From: Marinobacter sediminum
GTDB lineage: Bacteria; Pseudomonadota; Gammaproteobacteria; Pseudomonadales; Oleiphilaceae
Assembly (NCBI RefSeq): GCF_016820575.1
Contig: NZ_JAEMQH010000002.1
Coordinates: 186,001-250,000 of the forward strand
DNA length: 64,000 nucleotides
Reading direction: 5' to 3'
Shown in pieces: positions 11,010-20,857 of the stretch. Both the position numbers and the translations under genes were made by a program. Each line of letters begins with the position of its first letter. The stretch's first letter is position 1. A model generated the notes under the pieces. It did no database searches and had not been told where the DNA came from. It saw only the letters and a list, made by a program, of their open reading frames with translations.

Positions 11010-12194
11010 ATGGCCTGGAACGAACCGGGTGGAAACCGCAACGACAACGACCCCTGGGGTACCGGTGGTCGTCGCGGCGATGATCAGGGGCCGCCAGACC
11101 TCGACGAGGCGCTGAAAAAGGGTCTCGACAAACTGAATCGTATGCTGGGCGGCAAAGGTAAGAAGTCCGGCGGAAGCGGTGGCAGCACTGGCGGCAGCGC
11201 CGGTGGCTTTGGTGCCATTATCGCGTTGGCCGGCATTTTGATTGTCGGCTACGTAGTCTTCCAGTCGTTCTACACAGTGGACGAGCAGGAGCGTGCCGTC
11301 GTTCTGCGATTCGGTGAGTACAACCGTACCGAGAATCCGGGCCTGCGCTTTAAGGTTCCGCTGATCGACGACGTCACCAAAGTTCGCGTCACCAACGTCC
11401 GTACCGCTGAATCCAGCGGCCAGATGCTGACTCAGGACGAGAACCTGGTCACCGTTGATCTGCAGGTTCAGTATCGGGTAGCGGACGCTCAGGCCTATGT
11501 GCTTAACGTTCGGGATTCGAATCAGGCGCTTGCCTTTGCGACCGACAGCGCGCTGCGTCACGAAGTGGGCAGTTCTTCACTGGACGACGTGCTGACTGAA
11601 GGCCGTGCAGAACTGGCCGTTCGGGTTGAGCAGCGCTTACAGCGCTTCCTGGGCGAGTATGGAACCGGTCTGGAAATTGTCCGTGTCAACGTTGAGAGCA
11701 CTCAGCCGCCACCGGCCGTGCAGGACGCCTTCCGTGAGGTTCAGCGTGCTCGGGAAGACGAGCAACGCGTCAAAGAAGAAGCCGAAACCTATCGTAACAA
11801 GGTGGTTCCGGAGGCCCGCGGTCAGGCTCAGCGCATGATCGAAGAAGCCAACGCTTACAAGCAGGAAGTGATTGAACGAGCTCGCGGTGAAACCGCACGT
11901 TTCCTGGAGCTGCTGGCGGTGTATCAGAACGCGCCGACAGTCACCCGTGAGCGGATGTACCTGCAGACCTTGGAGACTGTGCTGTCGAACAGCAGCAAGA
12001 TTCTGTTGGACACCGAAAGCAGCGGTAACATGATGTACCTGCCGTTGGACCGTCTGACCCAGGGCTCCCTGCCGCGAGCCGGCAGCCAGTCTGCTAGCGA
12101 AAACAGCGACCAGACTGACGTTCAGAGCATCACCGATCAAGTCATCCGGGAGCTGCGCTCCAGACAGGATGCTAATGCACGGAGGAGCAGATAA
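11010..12194 (+). CDS. hflK: FtsH protease modulator HflK
   Basis: Membrane-anchored SPFH-domain protein that forms a cage with HflC around the FtsH protease. The ATG at 11010 (GGAGAG upstream) gives MAWNEPGG, a typical start. A Gly/Ser-rich cytoplasmic region precedes one transmembrane helix (~70-90), then the band-7 domain and a long charged helix (~240-330). hflC follows 2 bases after the stop, so they are one operon. Confidence 0.95.
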   Translation: MAWNEPGGNRNDNDPWGTGGRRGDDQGPPDLDEALKKGLDKLNRMLGGKGKKSGGSGGSTGGSAGGFGAIIALAGILIVGYVVFQSFYTVDEQERAVVLRFGEYNRTENPGLRFKVPLIDDVTKVRVTNVRTAESSGQMLTQDENLVTVDLQVQYRVADAQAYVLNVRDSNQALAFATDSALRHEVGSSSLDDVLTEGRAELAVRVEQRLQRFLGEYGTGLEIVRVNVESTQPPPAVQDAFREVQRAREDEQRVKEEAETYRNKVVPEARGQAQRMIEEANAYKQEVIERARGETARFLELLAVYQNAPTVTRERMYLQTLETVLSNSSKILLDTESSGNMMYLPLDRLTQGSLPRAGSQSASENSDQTDVQSITDQVIRELRSRQDANARRSR

Positions 12195-12196
12195 TC

Positions 12197-13072
12197 ATGG
12201 GACCTAAAGGTGTAGTGGGTCTTGCAGGCGCCCTCATTGTTGTCCTGCTGGTGCTGTCCAGTGTTTACATCATTCCGGAAACGCACCGGGGTGTGATGCT
12301 GCGGTTCGGCGAACTGGTGGAAACTGACATCCAGGCCGGTATTCACTTCAAGGTCCCGGTTATCGATCAGGTCCGGGAGTTTGATATCCGGGTACTGACC
12401 ATGGATCTGCCGTCGCGCCAGTATCTGACCATCGAGAAGAAGCCGCTGGATGTGGATTCTTACATCGCCTGGAAGATTCTGAACGTCGACCAGTTCTATC
12501 GTGCCACTGGTGGTGATGAGTACCGTGCCCAATCGCTTCTGCTGTCCCGAGTAGATAACGGTTTGCGGGATGAGTTCGGTATCCGCACCATGCACGAAGT
12601 GGTGTCCGGCCAGCGGGACGAGCTTATGCACGCCTTGCGTGACAGGGTGAACGAAACCTCTGTGAAGGAATTTGGTATCGAAGTCCTCGACGTCCGGGTG
12701 AAGGCGATCGAATTCCCGGGGCAGGTCAGCGAAAACGTCTATCGCCGGATGGCGACCGAGCGTGAAAAGCTGGCGCAGGAGTTCCGTTCACGCGGTCGAG
12801 AGCTGGCTGAAGGTATTCGCGCCGATGCTGATCGTCAGCGCACGGTTACTCTGGCTGAGGCCTTTGCTGAGTCTGAGGAGACCCGCGGTGAAGGGGATGG
12901 TCAGGCAGCCAAGATTTACGCTGATGCCTACGGCTCCAACGCCGAGTTTTATAGCTTCTACCGGAGCCTGCAGGCCTATCGCAATACCTTTGCGAACAAA
13001 GATGATCTGATGGTCATCGATGCCAATGGCGATTTCATGAAGTTCCTAAAGGACCCGATGGGCAATAAGTGA
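12197..13072 (+). CDS. hflC: FtsH protease modulator HflC
   Basis: Partner of HflK in the periplasmic-side SPFH complex on FtsH. It has an N-terminal membrane helix (~5-25) followed by band-7 residues (ETHRGVMLRFGEL) and a long charged helical stalk. At 291 residues it is family length. It is the last gene of the hfl run and is followed by a strong terminator. Confidence 0.95.
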   Translation: MGPKGVVGLAGALIVVLLVLSSVYIIPETHRGVMLRFGELVETDIQAGIHFKVPVIDQVREFDIRVLTMDLPSRQYLTIEKKPLDVDSYIAWKILNVDQFYRATGGDEYRAQSLLLSRVDNGLRDEFGIRTMHEVVSGQRDELMHALRDRVNETSVKEFGIEVLDVRVKAIEFPGQVSENVYRRMATEREKLAQEFRSRGRELAEGIRADADRQRTVTLAEAFAESEETRGEGDGQAAKIYADAYGSNAEFYSFYRSLQAYRNTFANKDDLMVIDANGDFMKFLKDPMGNK

Positions 13073-13091
13073 AGCCCTGACTTGATGGTCG

Positions 13092-13125
13092 AAAAACCGG
13101 AATACCTCGGTATTCCGGTTTTTTT
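13092..13125 (+). terminator. Rho-independent terminator after hflKC
   Basis: A near-perfect hairpin, AAAAACCGGAATACC (13092-13106) with GGTATTCCGGTTTTT (13109-13123), ends in a run of T. It closes the hflK-hflC transcript before hisZ. Confidence 0.85.
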
Positions 13126-13255
13126 GTGTCGACCAACCGTGTAAAATTCCTCCGGTTTTATCCTCGGTTTTTTTCTGCCGTGGAATTCGCCCTAAATCCT
13201 GTGTAATCCCCACGGCCTTTTGTGCCGGAGCGGGTCTGACGGACAACGTAATCTC

Positions 13256-14437
13256 ATGACAGTATCTGATCGCTGGTTACTGCCGGACGGGGTAGAGGAC
13301 ATTCTGCCACCGCTGGCCGGACGGATCGAATCCCTGCGCCGGGATGTAATGGATACCTGCCAACGCTGGGGCTACCAGCTTGTAATCCCTCCGCTGATTG
13401 AATATCTCGAGTCGCTGTTTACCGGTACTGGGCATGATCTGGAACTCCAGACTTTCAAGCTGACCGATCAGCTGACTGGCCGGATGATGGGCGTGCGTGC
13501 AGACATGACGCCGCAGGCTGCCCGAATCGATGCCCACACCCTGGGTCAGGAGGGCATCACTCGCCTGTGCTACGCGGGCCATGTCCTGCATACCCGTCCG
13601 AAGCATATGCTGACAGGCCGGACTCCAATTCAGGCCGGCTGCGAGCTGTTCGGCAGTGAGTCTGAGTCGGCTGATCTTGAAGTGATCAGCCTGATGCTTG
13701 AGGCCCTGCGGGTCTCGGGCCTGCCGCGTATTCACCTGGATCTGGCGCACGTATCGATTTACCAGAGCCTGATTGGCGAAGCTGATTTCAGCCGGGATAC
13801 CGAGGCCGCCATCTTTGACGCCATGGCGCGCAAATCGGTCCCCGAGCTGGACCAGCTTCTGGGCGATTGCCTGGCCGGAACGCCAGGTGCTCGCTTGCGC
13901 GAGCTGGCGCGGGTCAGCGGTGGCCCCGAGGCGCTGGACCAGGCCCGTAGAATTCTGAAAGGCGCATCTGATGACCTGGATTCCGCCCTGGATAAGCTGG
14001 GTCGGGTCTGCGACATGCTGGCGCGGGATTACCCAGAAGTGAGCGTAGGCTTCGATTTCTGCGAACTGCGTGGCTACAACTATCATACCGGACTGGTGTT
14101 TGCCGCCTACGTACCGGGCCACGGTGATGCCGTCGCCAAGGGCGGCCGTTACGACGCCATTGGCAGCGATTTTGGTCGTGCCCGTCCGGCAACCGGATTC
14201 AGCCTTGATATCCGTGCTCTGGTGGCTCTTGGAGAGCGGGTTCAGAAACGCAGTGGAGCAGTTTGGGCACCCGCTGACGAGGATCCTGCCCTGGAAGGTG
14301 TGATTTCCGGGCTCCGGTTGACGGAGACGGTGATCCGGGCGCTGCCGGAAGATGCCAATGCAAACCCGGCCGCCAGGGGCTGCGACCGAAAACTGGTCAA
14401 ACAGGGCGGCCAGTGGGTCGTTGAAAAGCTGGACTGA
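13256..14437 (+). CDS. hisZ: ATP phosphoribosyltransferase regulatory subunit HisZ
   Basis: HisRS-like paralogue without aminoacylation activity that activates short-form HisG, the first step of histidine synthesis. The start is ATG 13256 rather than an upstream GTG, giving MTVSDRWLLPDGVEDILPP. Class II synthetase-like motifs (RADMTPQAARI, FDFCELRGYNYHTG, KGGRYD) are visible and length is 393 residues. hisZ beside purA is the usual Pseudomonas order. Its presence implies a short-form hisG elsewhere. Confidence 0.94.
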   Translation: MTVSDRWLLPDGVEDILPPLAGRIESLRRDVMDTCQRWGYQLVIPPLIEYLESLFTGTGHDLELQTFKLTDQLTGRMMGVRADMTPQAARIDAHTLGQEGITRLCYAGHVLHTRPKHMLTGRTPIQAGCELFGSESESADLEVISLMLEALRVSGLPRIHLDLAHVSIYQSLIGEADFSRDTEAAIFDAMARKSVPELDQLLGDCLAGTPGARLRELARVSGGPEALDQARRILKGASDDLDSALDKLGRVCDMLARDYPEVSVGFDFCELRGYNYHTGLVFAAYVPGHGDAVAKGGRYDAIGSDFGRARPATGFSLDIRALVALGERVQKRSGAVWAPADEDPALEGVISGLRLTETVIRALPEDANANPAARGCDRKLVKQGGQWVVEKLD

Positions 14438-14510
14438 GGCCTTAGGGGCTTTGGTGAACTTATTTCAGGTTAATTTACGAAACGCCTGTCCCTCGGGGCA
14501 GCCGTATTGA

Positions 14511-15815
<1,305 letters not shown>

Positions 15816-15826
15816 TCCGCAAGAAT

Positions 15827-15867
15827 AAAAAAAGCCGCCAAACAGGAAACTGTCTGGCGGCTTTTTT
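15827..15867. terminator. Bidirectional terminator between purA and cmoB
   Basis: AAAAAAGCCGCCA (15828-15840) pairs with TGGCGGCTTTTTT (15855-15867), with an inner CAG-GAAA-CTG hairpin. Both strands end in a T run, so it can stop purA (+) and cmoB (-). Confidence 0.85.
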
Positions 15868-15900
15868 GTGCCTGTCTTTATCCGGGGCGGCTGTCCGCGC

Positions 15901-16893
15901 CTACGGCTTTTCGGCAATAATCGTGGCCCGACGTGGACCGGGATAGCCCTCGATGGTTTTGGACGGATCGTTCGGGTCGAGGAAGTCCTTTAGCGAGTTG
16001 AAACGCATCCAGTCAGTACTGCGTTGCTCGTCGGTGGTGGTGTCTGTGACATCCACCACGCGGGCATTGCGATAGCCGGTTCGGTCGAGCCAGCGCAACA
16101 GGGTATCGCAACTGGGCAGGAACCAGACGTTGCGCATCTGCCCGTAGCGGTCCTCGGGCATCAGGCTGTGGCCTTCGGGCCCGTCCACCACCAGGGTTTC
16201 CAGCACCAGCTCGCCACCGCGCCGGAGGGTGCCCTTTAGTTCCAGCAGATGGTCGAGCGGGGACCGGCGATGGTAAAGCACGCCCATGGAAAAGGTGGTG
16301 TCGAACGCCCCCAGGTTTTCAGGCAGGTCTTCCATGCGGACCGGCAGGAGATCCACCGGCACCTCGCCCAGGTAGCGTTTGACGCTCAGGAACTGGAACA
16401 TGAACAGCAGCCCCGGATCTATGCCGATGACTCTCCGGGCACCCTCGCCGAGCATGCGCCAGCAGTGATAACCGGAACCGCAGCCCACGTCCAGGATGCT
16501 CCGGCCTTCCAGGTCTGACAGATACGGCTGCACCCGATCCCATTTCCAGTCCGAGCGCCATTCGGTGTCGATGTAGGTGCCGAAGAAGTCGAACGGGCCT
16601 TTGCGCCAGGGCATCAGGCCCCGCAGCGCGGATCCCAGCTGCTGGTGCTGCTCCTGGCTCGGAGGCGTGTCGGTGCGGAGGGTAATCGCGGAATCGGTCA
16701 GGCAGGCGTCGACGTTCGACAAGGTCGGTAGCCCGTTCAAGGCGCCCAGCCAGCGCTCGAGGTCGCCGTGTGGGTTGTCTTCAAAACGCTGGGTAAGTTG
16801 CGAACGGAGTCGATCGGCCCACCGGTCGTGGCCGTCTTGCGCCAGCTCAGTTAATAACGGTCCGAAATGTGTCTGCCAGTCAAAAGTCGCCAT
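15901..16893 (-). CDS. cmoB: tRNA U34 carboxymethyltransferase CmoB
   Basis: Transfers the carboxymethyl group of carboxy-SAM to 5-hydroxyuridine at tRNA position 34, making cmo5U. The Rossmann motif LDVGCGSGYHCWRMLG and the family segment TFSMGVLYHRRSPLDHL are present, and the 330-residue length fits. It lies 31 bases downstream of cmoA, its substrate-making partner, on the same strand. Confidence 0.96.
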   Translation of the reverse strand: MATFDWQTHFGPLLTELAQDGHDRWADRLRSQLTQRFEDNPHGDLERWLGALNGLPTLSNVDACLTDSAITLRTDTPPSQEQHQQLGSALRGLMPWRKGPFDFFGTYIDTEWRSDWKWDRVQPYLSDLEGRSILDVGCGSGYHCWRMLGEGARRVIGIDPGLLFMFQFLSVKRYLGEVPVDLLPVRMEDLPENLGAFDTTFSMGVLYHRRSPLDHLLELKGTLRRGGELVLETLVVDGPEGHSLMPEDRYGQMRNVWFLPSCDTLLRWLDRTGYRNARVVDVTDTTTDEQRSTDWMRFNSLKDFLDPNDPSKTIEGYPGPRRATIIAEKP

Positions 16894-16924
16894 GGGTCTC
16901 TAGATGAAATGGTGTTGAAGGATG

Positions 16925-17680
16925 TCAGTGGCTCTTGATCGCGAGCATGGATACAAAATTAAAGCACTGGTACCAGATCAGCACCTGATCGAAGCCGGCG
17001 GCCAGCAGCCGTTCTTTGTGGGCGGCCAGGGTCTCAGGAATTAGCACCTGCTCAATGGCCGAACGTTTCTGGCTGATCTCCAGATCGGAGTAGCCGTTCG
17101 CGCGCTTGAATTCATGGTGCAGGCGGGTCTGGATGTCCTGCTCCTGGTCGGAATCAAAGCCGATCTTCTCGGACAGGATCAGCACTCCGCCGGGCCGGGT
17201 CGCTTGGGCGATCCGTGTCAGTAGCTCGCTGCGTTGGTCTGGTGGAACAAACTGCAGGGTGAAGTTGAGCGTCGTGACCGAGGCATCGCTGAGCTCGGTC
17301 TCGAGAATGTCCTCGCACCTCAGTGTTACCGGCAACTCACTGTCATCAAGCGCAATGTAATGCTCACAGCGCTCAATCATCGCCTCGGAGTTGTCGACCC
17401 CGACCAGGATGCAGTCCGCATGAGGAATGCCGTGGCGCATGGCCAGGGTCGAGGCGCCCAGGGAACAGCCCAGGTCGTAGCAGTGGGAGCCCGCCTGAAC
17501 GTATTGCTCGGTGATCACCTCGATCATCGGGATGATGGTGGTGTAGCCGGGCACTGAGCGCCGGATCATATCCGGGAAGACCCGGGCGACAGAGGCGTCG
17601 AACCGGAAATCCTCAGGGCGTCGTTCGGTGGCGAACAGCCGGTCGGTTTCCTGCTTCGGTGGCTGGCCTGGTTTAGTCAT
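16925..17680 (-). CDS. cmoA: Carboxy-S-adenosyl-L-methionine synthase CmoA
   Basis: Converts SAM and prephenate to carboxy-SAM, used by CmoB. The 251-residue protein has the SAM site YDLGCSLGASTLAM, the acidic loop VGVDNSEAMIERC and LNFTLQFVPPDQR, all typical. The start overlaps the end of the upstream unknown gene by 8 bases, indicating translational coupling. Confidence 0.96.
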   Translation of the reverse strand: MTKPGQPPKQETDRLFATERRPEDFRFDASVARVFPDMIRRSVPGYTTIIPMIEVITEQYVQAGSHCYDLGCSLGASTLAMRHGIPHADCILVGVDNSEAMIERCEHYIALDDSELPVTLRCEDILETELSDASVTTLNFTLQFVPPDQRSELLTRIAQATRPGGVLILSEKIGFDSDQEQDIQTRLHHEFKRANGYSDLEISQKRSAIEQVLIPETLAAHKERLLAAGFDQVLIWYQCFNFVSMLAIKSH

Positions 17681-18083
17681 CGTCGTTCACCTTGCCCTGA
17701 CCGTCGGCACCGGCGTTGTCCTGGGTAGCAGGAGCATTGTTGGTGTCTGGCACTGGCGCGGCGGTGGGCGCTGGCCGGCTGCACCTTACGCCGCGGTTCT
17801 TGTAGTCAACAAGTATGCCCCGGAACGATGGATCGACATCGGCGGCGATGGCCAGGAAACCGTTCTCGCACACGGCGTGCAGTTCCGAGGCCTTCGGCGA
17901 CATCCGGAACGGCTCCTCCGGTTTGATGTTGATGGCCTGGAAATCACCGACTGGTACGTGGTCTTTATTGTCGGAATGATCAATCCGGCCGCTACTCTCA
18001 AGCACCAGCACCGTGGCGATTACGGCGACGACCGCGGTGACGATTAAGCTGCGAACGGTGTAACGGGCCTCTTTCTGGCTCAT
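17673..18083 (-). CDS. Unknown membrane-anchored protein coupled to cmoA
   Basis: 136 residues of unrecognised family. A short basic N-terminus (MSQKEARYTVR) is followed by one transmembrane helix (~13-30), then a mainly acidic domain with two cysteines (in ELHAVCENGF and RGVRCSRP) and a disordered Pro/Ala/Asp-rich tail. The topology suggests a periplasmic domain in which the cysteines could pair. The gene overlaps the cmoA start by 8 bases and is the first gene of a cmoAB transcript. A role in wobble-uridine modification is not implied, since the domain faces away from tRNA. Confidence 0.75.
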   Translation of the reverse strand: MSQKEARYTVRSLIVTAVVAVIATVLVLESSGRIDHSDNKDHVPVGDFQAINIKPEEPFRMSPKASELHAVCENGFLAIAADVDPSFRGILVDYKNRGVRCSRPAPTAAPVPDTNNAPATQDNAGADGQGKVNDDD

Positions 18084-18116
18084 GCCAACCTCATGTCTGT
18101 GGTTTCTATGAAGGGT

Positions 18117-19133
18117 TTAGTACTGGCCGGGAAGTGAAATCGACGGCGATTGTAGGGCCGCGAGTTGTTCCCTGAGTGACAGTACTTGGTCTGACCAGAA
18201 TCTGGGTTGGCCAAACCAGGGGAAGAAGCGGGGGAACGCCGGGTCATCCCAGCGTTTGGCCAGCCAGGCGCAGTGGCTGATCTGGCGGTAGCATCGCAGG
18301 GGCTCAATCAGGTGGCGCTCACGGCGATTGAAGTCCCGGAACATCTCATAGCCTTCCAGCAATTCACCCAGCTGGGCGCCTCGCTCGGAATCCTCGCCGT
18401 TCAACAGTAGCCACATGTCCTGGATGGCAGGCCCGGTGCGGCAGTCATCCAGGTCGACAAACAGCATTTGTTCTTCCCGACACAGGATGTTGCCGGCGTG
18501 GCAGTCGCCGTGCAGTCGCAGTGTATCGACCGGACCGGCCTCGTCGATCCGGGCGCCGCAGGCATGGATCAGGTCAGGAATCAGGCTGTCCCAGGCTGGG
18601 CGAAGATCATCGGGAATCCAGCCGCCGTCGAGCAACAGCTGGTTGTGACGCTCAATGCCGTCGATCAGCGAAATTTCGGGGCGGTGCTTGAAGGGTTGGC
18701 GCGCGCCAACGTTGTGCATCTGGCCCAGCCATTGGCCTAGCCGGTACAGGGTGTCGGTTACGCTGACGTCCGGTGCCTGGCCCCCTCGCTGTGGAAACAC
18801 CGCGAACAGGAATTCGCCATGCTGGCCGAGGGTGTCTCCCGAGGGCATAACCAGCGGTGCGACGACTGGAATGTCTGCTTCCAAATATTCGAGGGTGATG
18901 GCGTGCTCTTCCCGGATGGCTGCTTCGGTCCAGCGGCCGGGCCGGTAAAACTTGGCGATCACCGGGGCGCCCTCGTCGAGCCCGACCTGGTAAACCCGAT
19001 TTTCGTAGCTGTTCAATGCAAACAGTCGTCCACTGACTGCGAATCCGGCCTCTTCCATGGCGTCCAGGATGGTATCGGGTGTCAGCGCATCGTAAGGATG
19101 GGCTGATGTGGCCGTTGCGGAGTCATGGATCAT
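18117..19133 (-). CDS. srkA: Stress response kinase SrkA (YihE family)
   Basis: Cytosolic Ser/Thr kinase of the aminoglycoside-phosphotransferase fold that protects E. coli from stress-induced death. The catalytic loop LHGDCHAGNILC and the metal-binding FVDLDD segment are intact, and the N-lobe has the ENRVYQVGLDEG and IAKFYRPGRW segments. Length is 338 residues. It lies between two anchored proteins of unknown function on the same strand. Confidence 0.9.
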   Translation of the reverse strand: MIHDSATATSAHPYDALTPDTILDAMEEAGFAVSGRLFALNSYENRVYQVGLDEGAPVIAKFYRPGRWTEAAIREEHAITLEYLEADIPVVAPLVMPSGDTLGQHGEFLFAVFPQRGGQAPDVSVTDTLYRLGQWLGQMHNVGARQPFKHRPEISLIDGIERHNQLLLDGGWIPDDLRPAWDSLIPDLIHACGARIDEAGPVDTLRLHGDCHAGNILCREEQMLFVDLDDCRTGPAIQDMWLLLNGEDSERGAQLGELLEGYEMFRDFNRRERHLIEPLRCYRQISHCAWLAKRWDDPAFPRFFPWFGQPRFWSDQVLSLREQLAALQSPSISLPGQY

Positions 19134-19142
19134 AGGTAAATG

Positions 19143-19565
19143 TCAGAGACCTGTGTCGTAGTTGGATTTCATTGCCTGCAGGTGGTACCAGTTTTCGTCC
19201 AGTTCCCAGCGTACCCGGCTGATTCCGGAAGTGCCCAGGATGACGTTACCTGCCCGGGCCTGGATATGAGCGAGTTCACGCTCGGCTTTGCGCCAGCCCC
19301 GATGGCTGTCATTCAGGTTGCGCATGGCTGGAAACACCGCTGTCAGCGCTCGCTGTGTCGAGGTGGTGTGCGAGTGCAGCGAACCCATGATGGCGGTATC
19401 GCCTTCGATTCTCAGTACCCGATGCTGATAAGGGTAACTGGCAACCTGGTCATCGCTCTTCAGTAGGTCGTTCAGGCTGATGATCTCGAACCCGCGCCAA
19501 CCCAGCCACCCTACAAAGAGAGCGGCCACCAACATCACCACAACAAACTGCTTCCTGTCAGACAT
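19143..19565 (-). CDS. Unknown single-pass membrane protein upstream of srkA
   Basis: 140 residues, not recognised. It has an N-terminal transmembrane helix (~8-25, VVVMLVAALFVGWLGW), then a ~110-residue soluble domain that is probably periplasmic. That domain is rich in His/Ser/Thr (GSLHSHTTSTQR) and has a C-terminal WELDENWYHLQ. There are no cysteines. It ends 10 bases before the srkA start on the same strand, so the two are probably co-transcribed. Codon use resembles its neighbours. Confidence 0.7.
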   Translation of the reverse strand: MSDRKQFVVVMLVAALFVGWLGWRGFEIISLNDLLKSDDQVASYPYQHRVLRIEGDTAIMGSLHSHTTSTQRALTAVFPAMRNLNDSHRGWRKAERELAHIQARAGNVILGTSGISRVRWELDENWYHLQAMKSNYDTGL

Positions 19566-19747
19566 AGTCGCCGGGCTCCATCCGCTTTGTCCTGTGCCTC
19601 AGTATAACCTGTATGGCGCCCTGCGTAAGCACAGTGACTGGCCTGTGGGCGCCAATTTCGGCAACTGTTTCGGCCGCCGTTTCTGTGACCAGGGTGCAAT
19701 CGGTTATGCTTGCCCGAATCATGGACTGAACCCGGGGGAAGTGTCAG

Positions 19748-20857
19748 GTGTCGCAGGAGTGTCTCGAAGCGCAAACGGTTGTGATTGGTGCCGGTGTGGT
19801 CGGCCTTGCGGTTGCCCGGGCACTGGCTCGGAAGGGGCACGAGGTGATTGTGCTCGAATCAGGCAGCCATTTCGGCGAAGGCGTGTCGTCCCGGAACAGC
19901 GAGGTGATTCACGCCGGTATCTATTACCCGGCGAACAGCCTGAAGGCGCGGCTCTGTGTCGAGGGTCGTCGGCAGCTGTATGACTACTGTGAGCGCCAGG
20001 CTGTCGGGCATCGCAAATGCGGCAAGTGGATTGTTGCAACCTCCGAGCAGCAAGCGGCGAAGCTGGACCATATTCGGCAAGGGGCCGCCAGAAACGGTGT
20101 CAGTCTGGAACCGGTGAGCGGGGCTGAGCTGGCCGCACGTTGCCCGCAACTCACGGCGGTGTCCGGGCTGTGGTCGCCGGAGACAGGCATTGTCGACAGC
20201 CACGCCCTGATGCTGTCCCTGCTGGGCGATTTAGAGCGTGCCGGCGGACAATTGGTGTTGCAGGCACCGGTAGAAGCGGTGGCTACCGAGCAGGGTCGCC
20301 ACCGCTTGACTGTGGCGGGGAACGCACCGTGTACCCTGGAGGCGCAAAACGTAGTCAACGCCGCAGGCTTGGGTGCACCGGGGCTGGCCGGGCGTTGGCA
20401 AGGTTTGCCCGAAGGCCAGAAACCGCGCCAGTGGTTGGCTCGTGGTGTGTACTTCAGTTATAGCGGGCGGCCGCCCTTCGACAGCCTGATTTATCCGGTA
20501 CCGGAACCCGGAGGCCTGGGTATTCATTTGACCCTGGATTTGGCAGGCCAAGCTCGTTTCGGCCCGGATGTGGAGTGGGTTGATTCGGAGGATTACAGTG
20601 TCAGCCTGTCCAGGCTGGAGCCCTTTGTTCGCGGCATCAAGGCCTGGTGGCCCAGCCTCGACGAAACCCGTTTGCAGCCGGCCTATGCCGGTATTCGACC
20701 CAAGCTGGCCGGACCGGACGGCGGCTTTGCGGATTTCAGGATTGATGGTCCGGAACAGCACGGTGTTGGCGGCGTGGTGAATCTGTTCGGGATTGAATCT
20801 CCGGGCCTGACCTCCTGTCTGGCTATCGCAGACCTTGTGGCCGCGAAACTGGCCTAG
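19748..20857 (+). CDS. FAD-dependent oxidoreductase, L-2-hydroxyglutarate oxidase-like
   Basis: DAO-fold flavoprotein of 369 residues starting at a GTG. It has the FAD-binding VVIGAGVVGLAVARAL near the N-terminus, the ISSRNSEVIHAGIYY-like stretch (here VSSRNSEVIHAGIYY), and a late FGIESPGLTSCLAIAD. These are characteristic of the LhgO/L2HGDH group oxidising L-2-hydroxyglutarate or a similar 2-hydroxy acid. Substrate is inferred from family resemblance only. The 3' end overlaps convergent comF by 4 bases. Confidence 0.85.
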   Translation: MSQECLEAQTVVIGAGVVGLAVARALARKGHEVIVLESGSHFGEGVSSRNSEVIHAGIYYPANSLKARLCVEGRRQLYDYCERQAVGHRKCGKWIVATSEQQAAKLDHIRQGAARNGVSLEPVSGAELAARCPQLTAVSGLWSPETGIVDSHALMLSLLGDLERAGGQLVLQAPVEAVATEQGRHRLTVAGNAPCTLEAQNVVNAAGLGAPGLAGRWQGLPEGQKPRQWLARGVYFSYSGRPPFDSLIYPVPEPGGLGIHLTLDLAGQARFGPDVEWVDSEDYSVSLSRLEPFVRGIKAWWPSLDETRLQPAYAGIRPKLAGPDGGFADFRIDGPEQHGVGGVVNLFGIESPGLTSCLAIADLVAAKLA

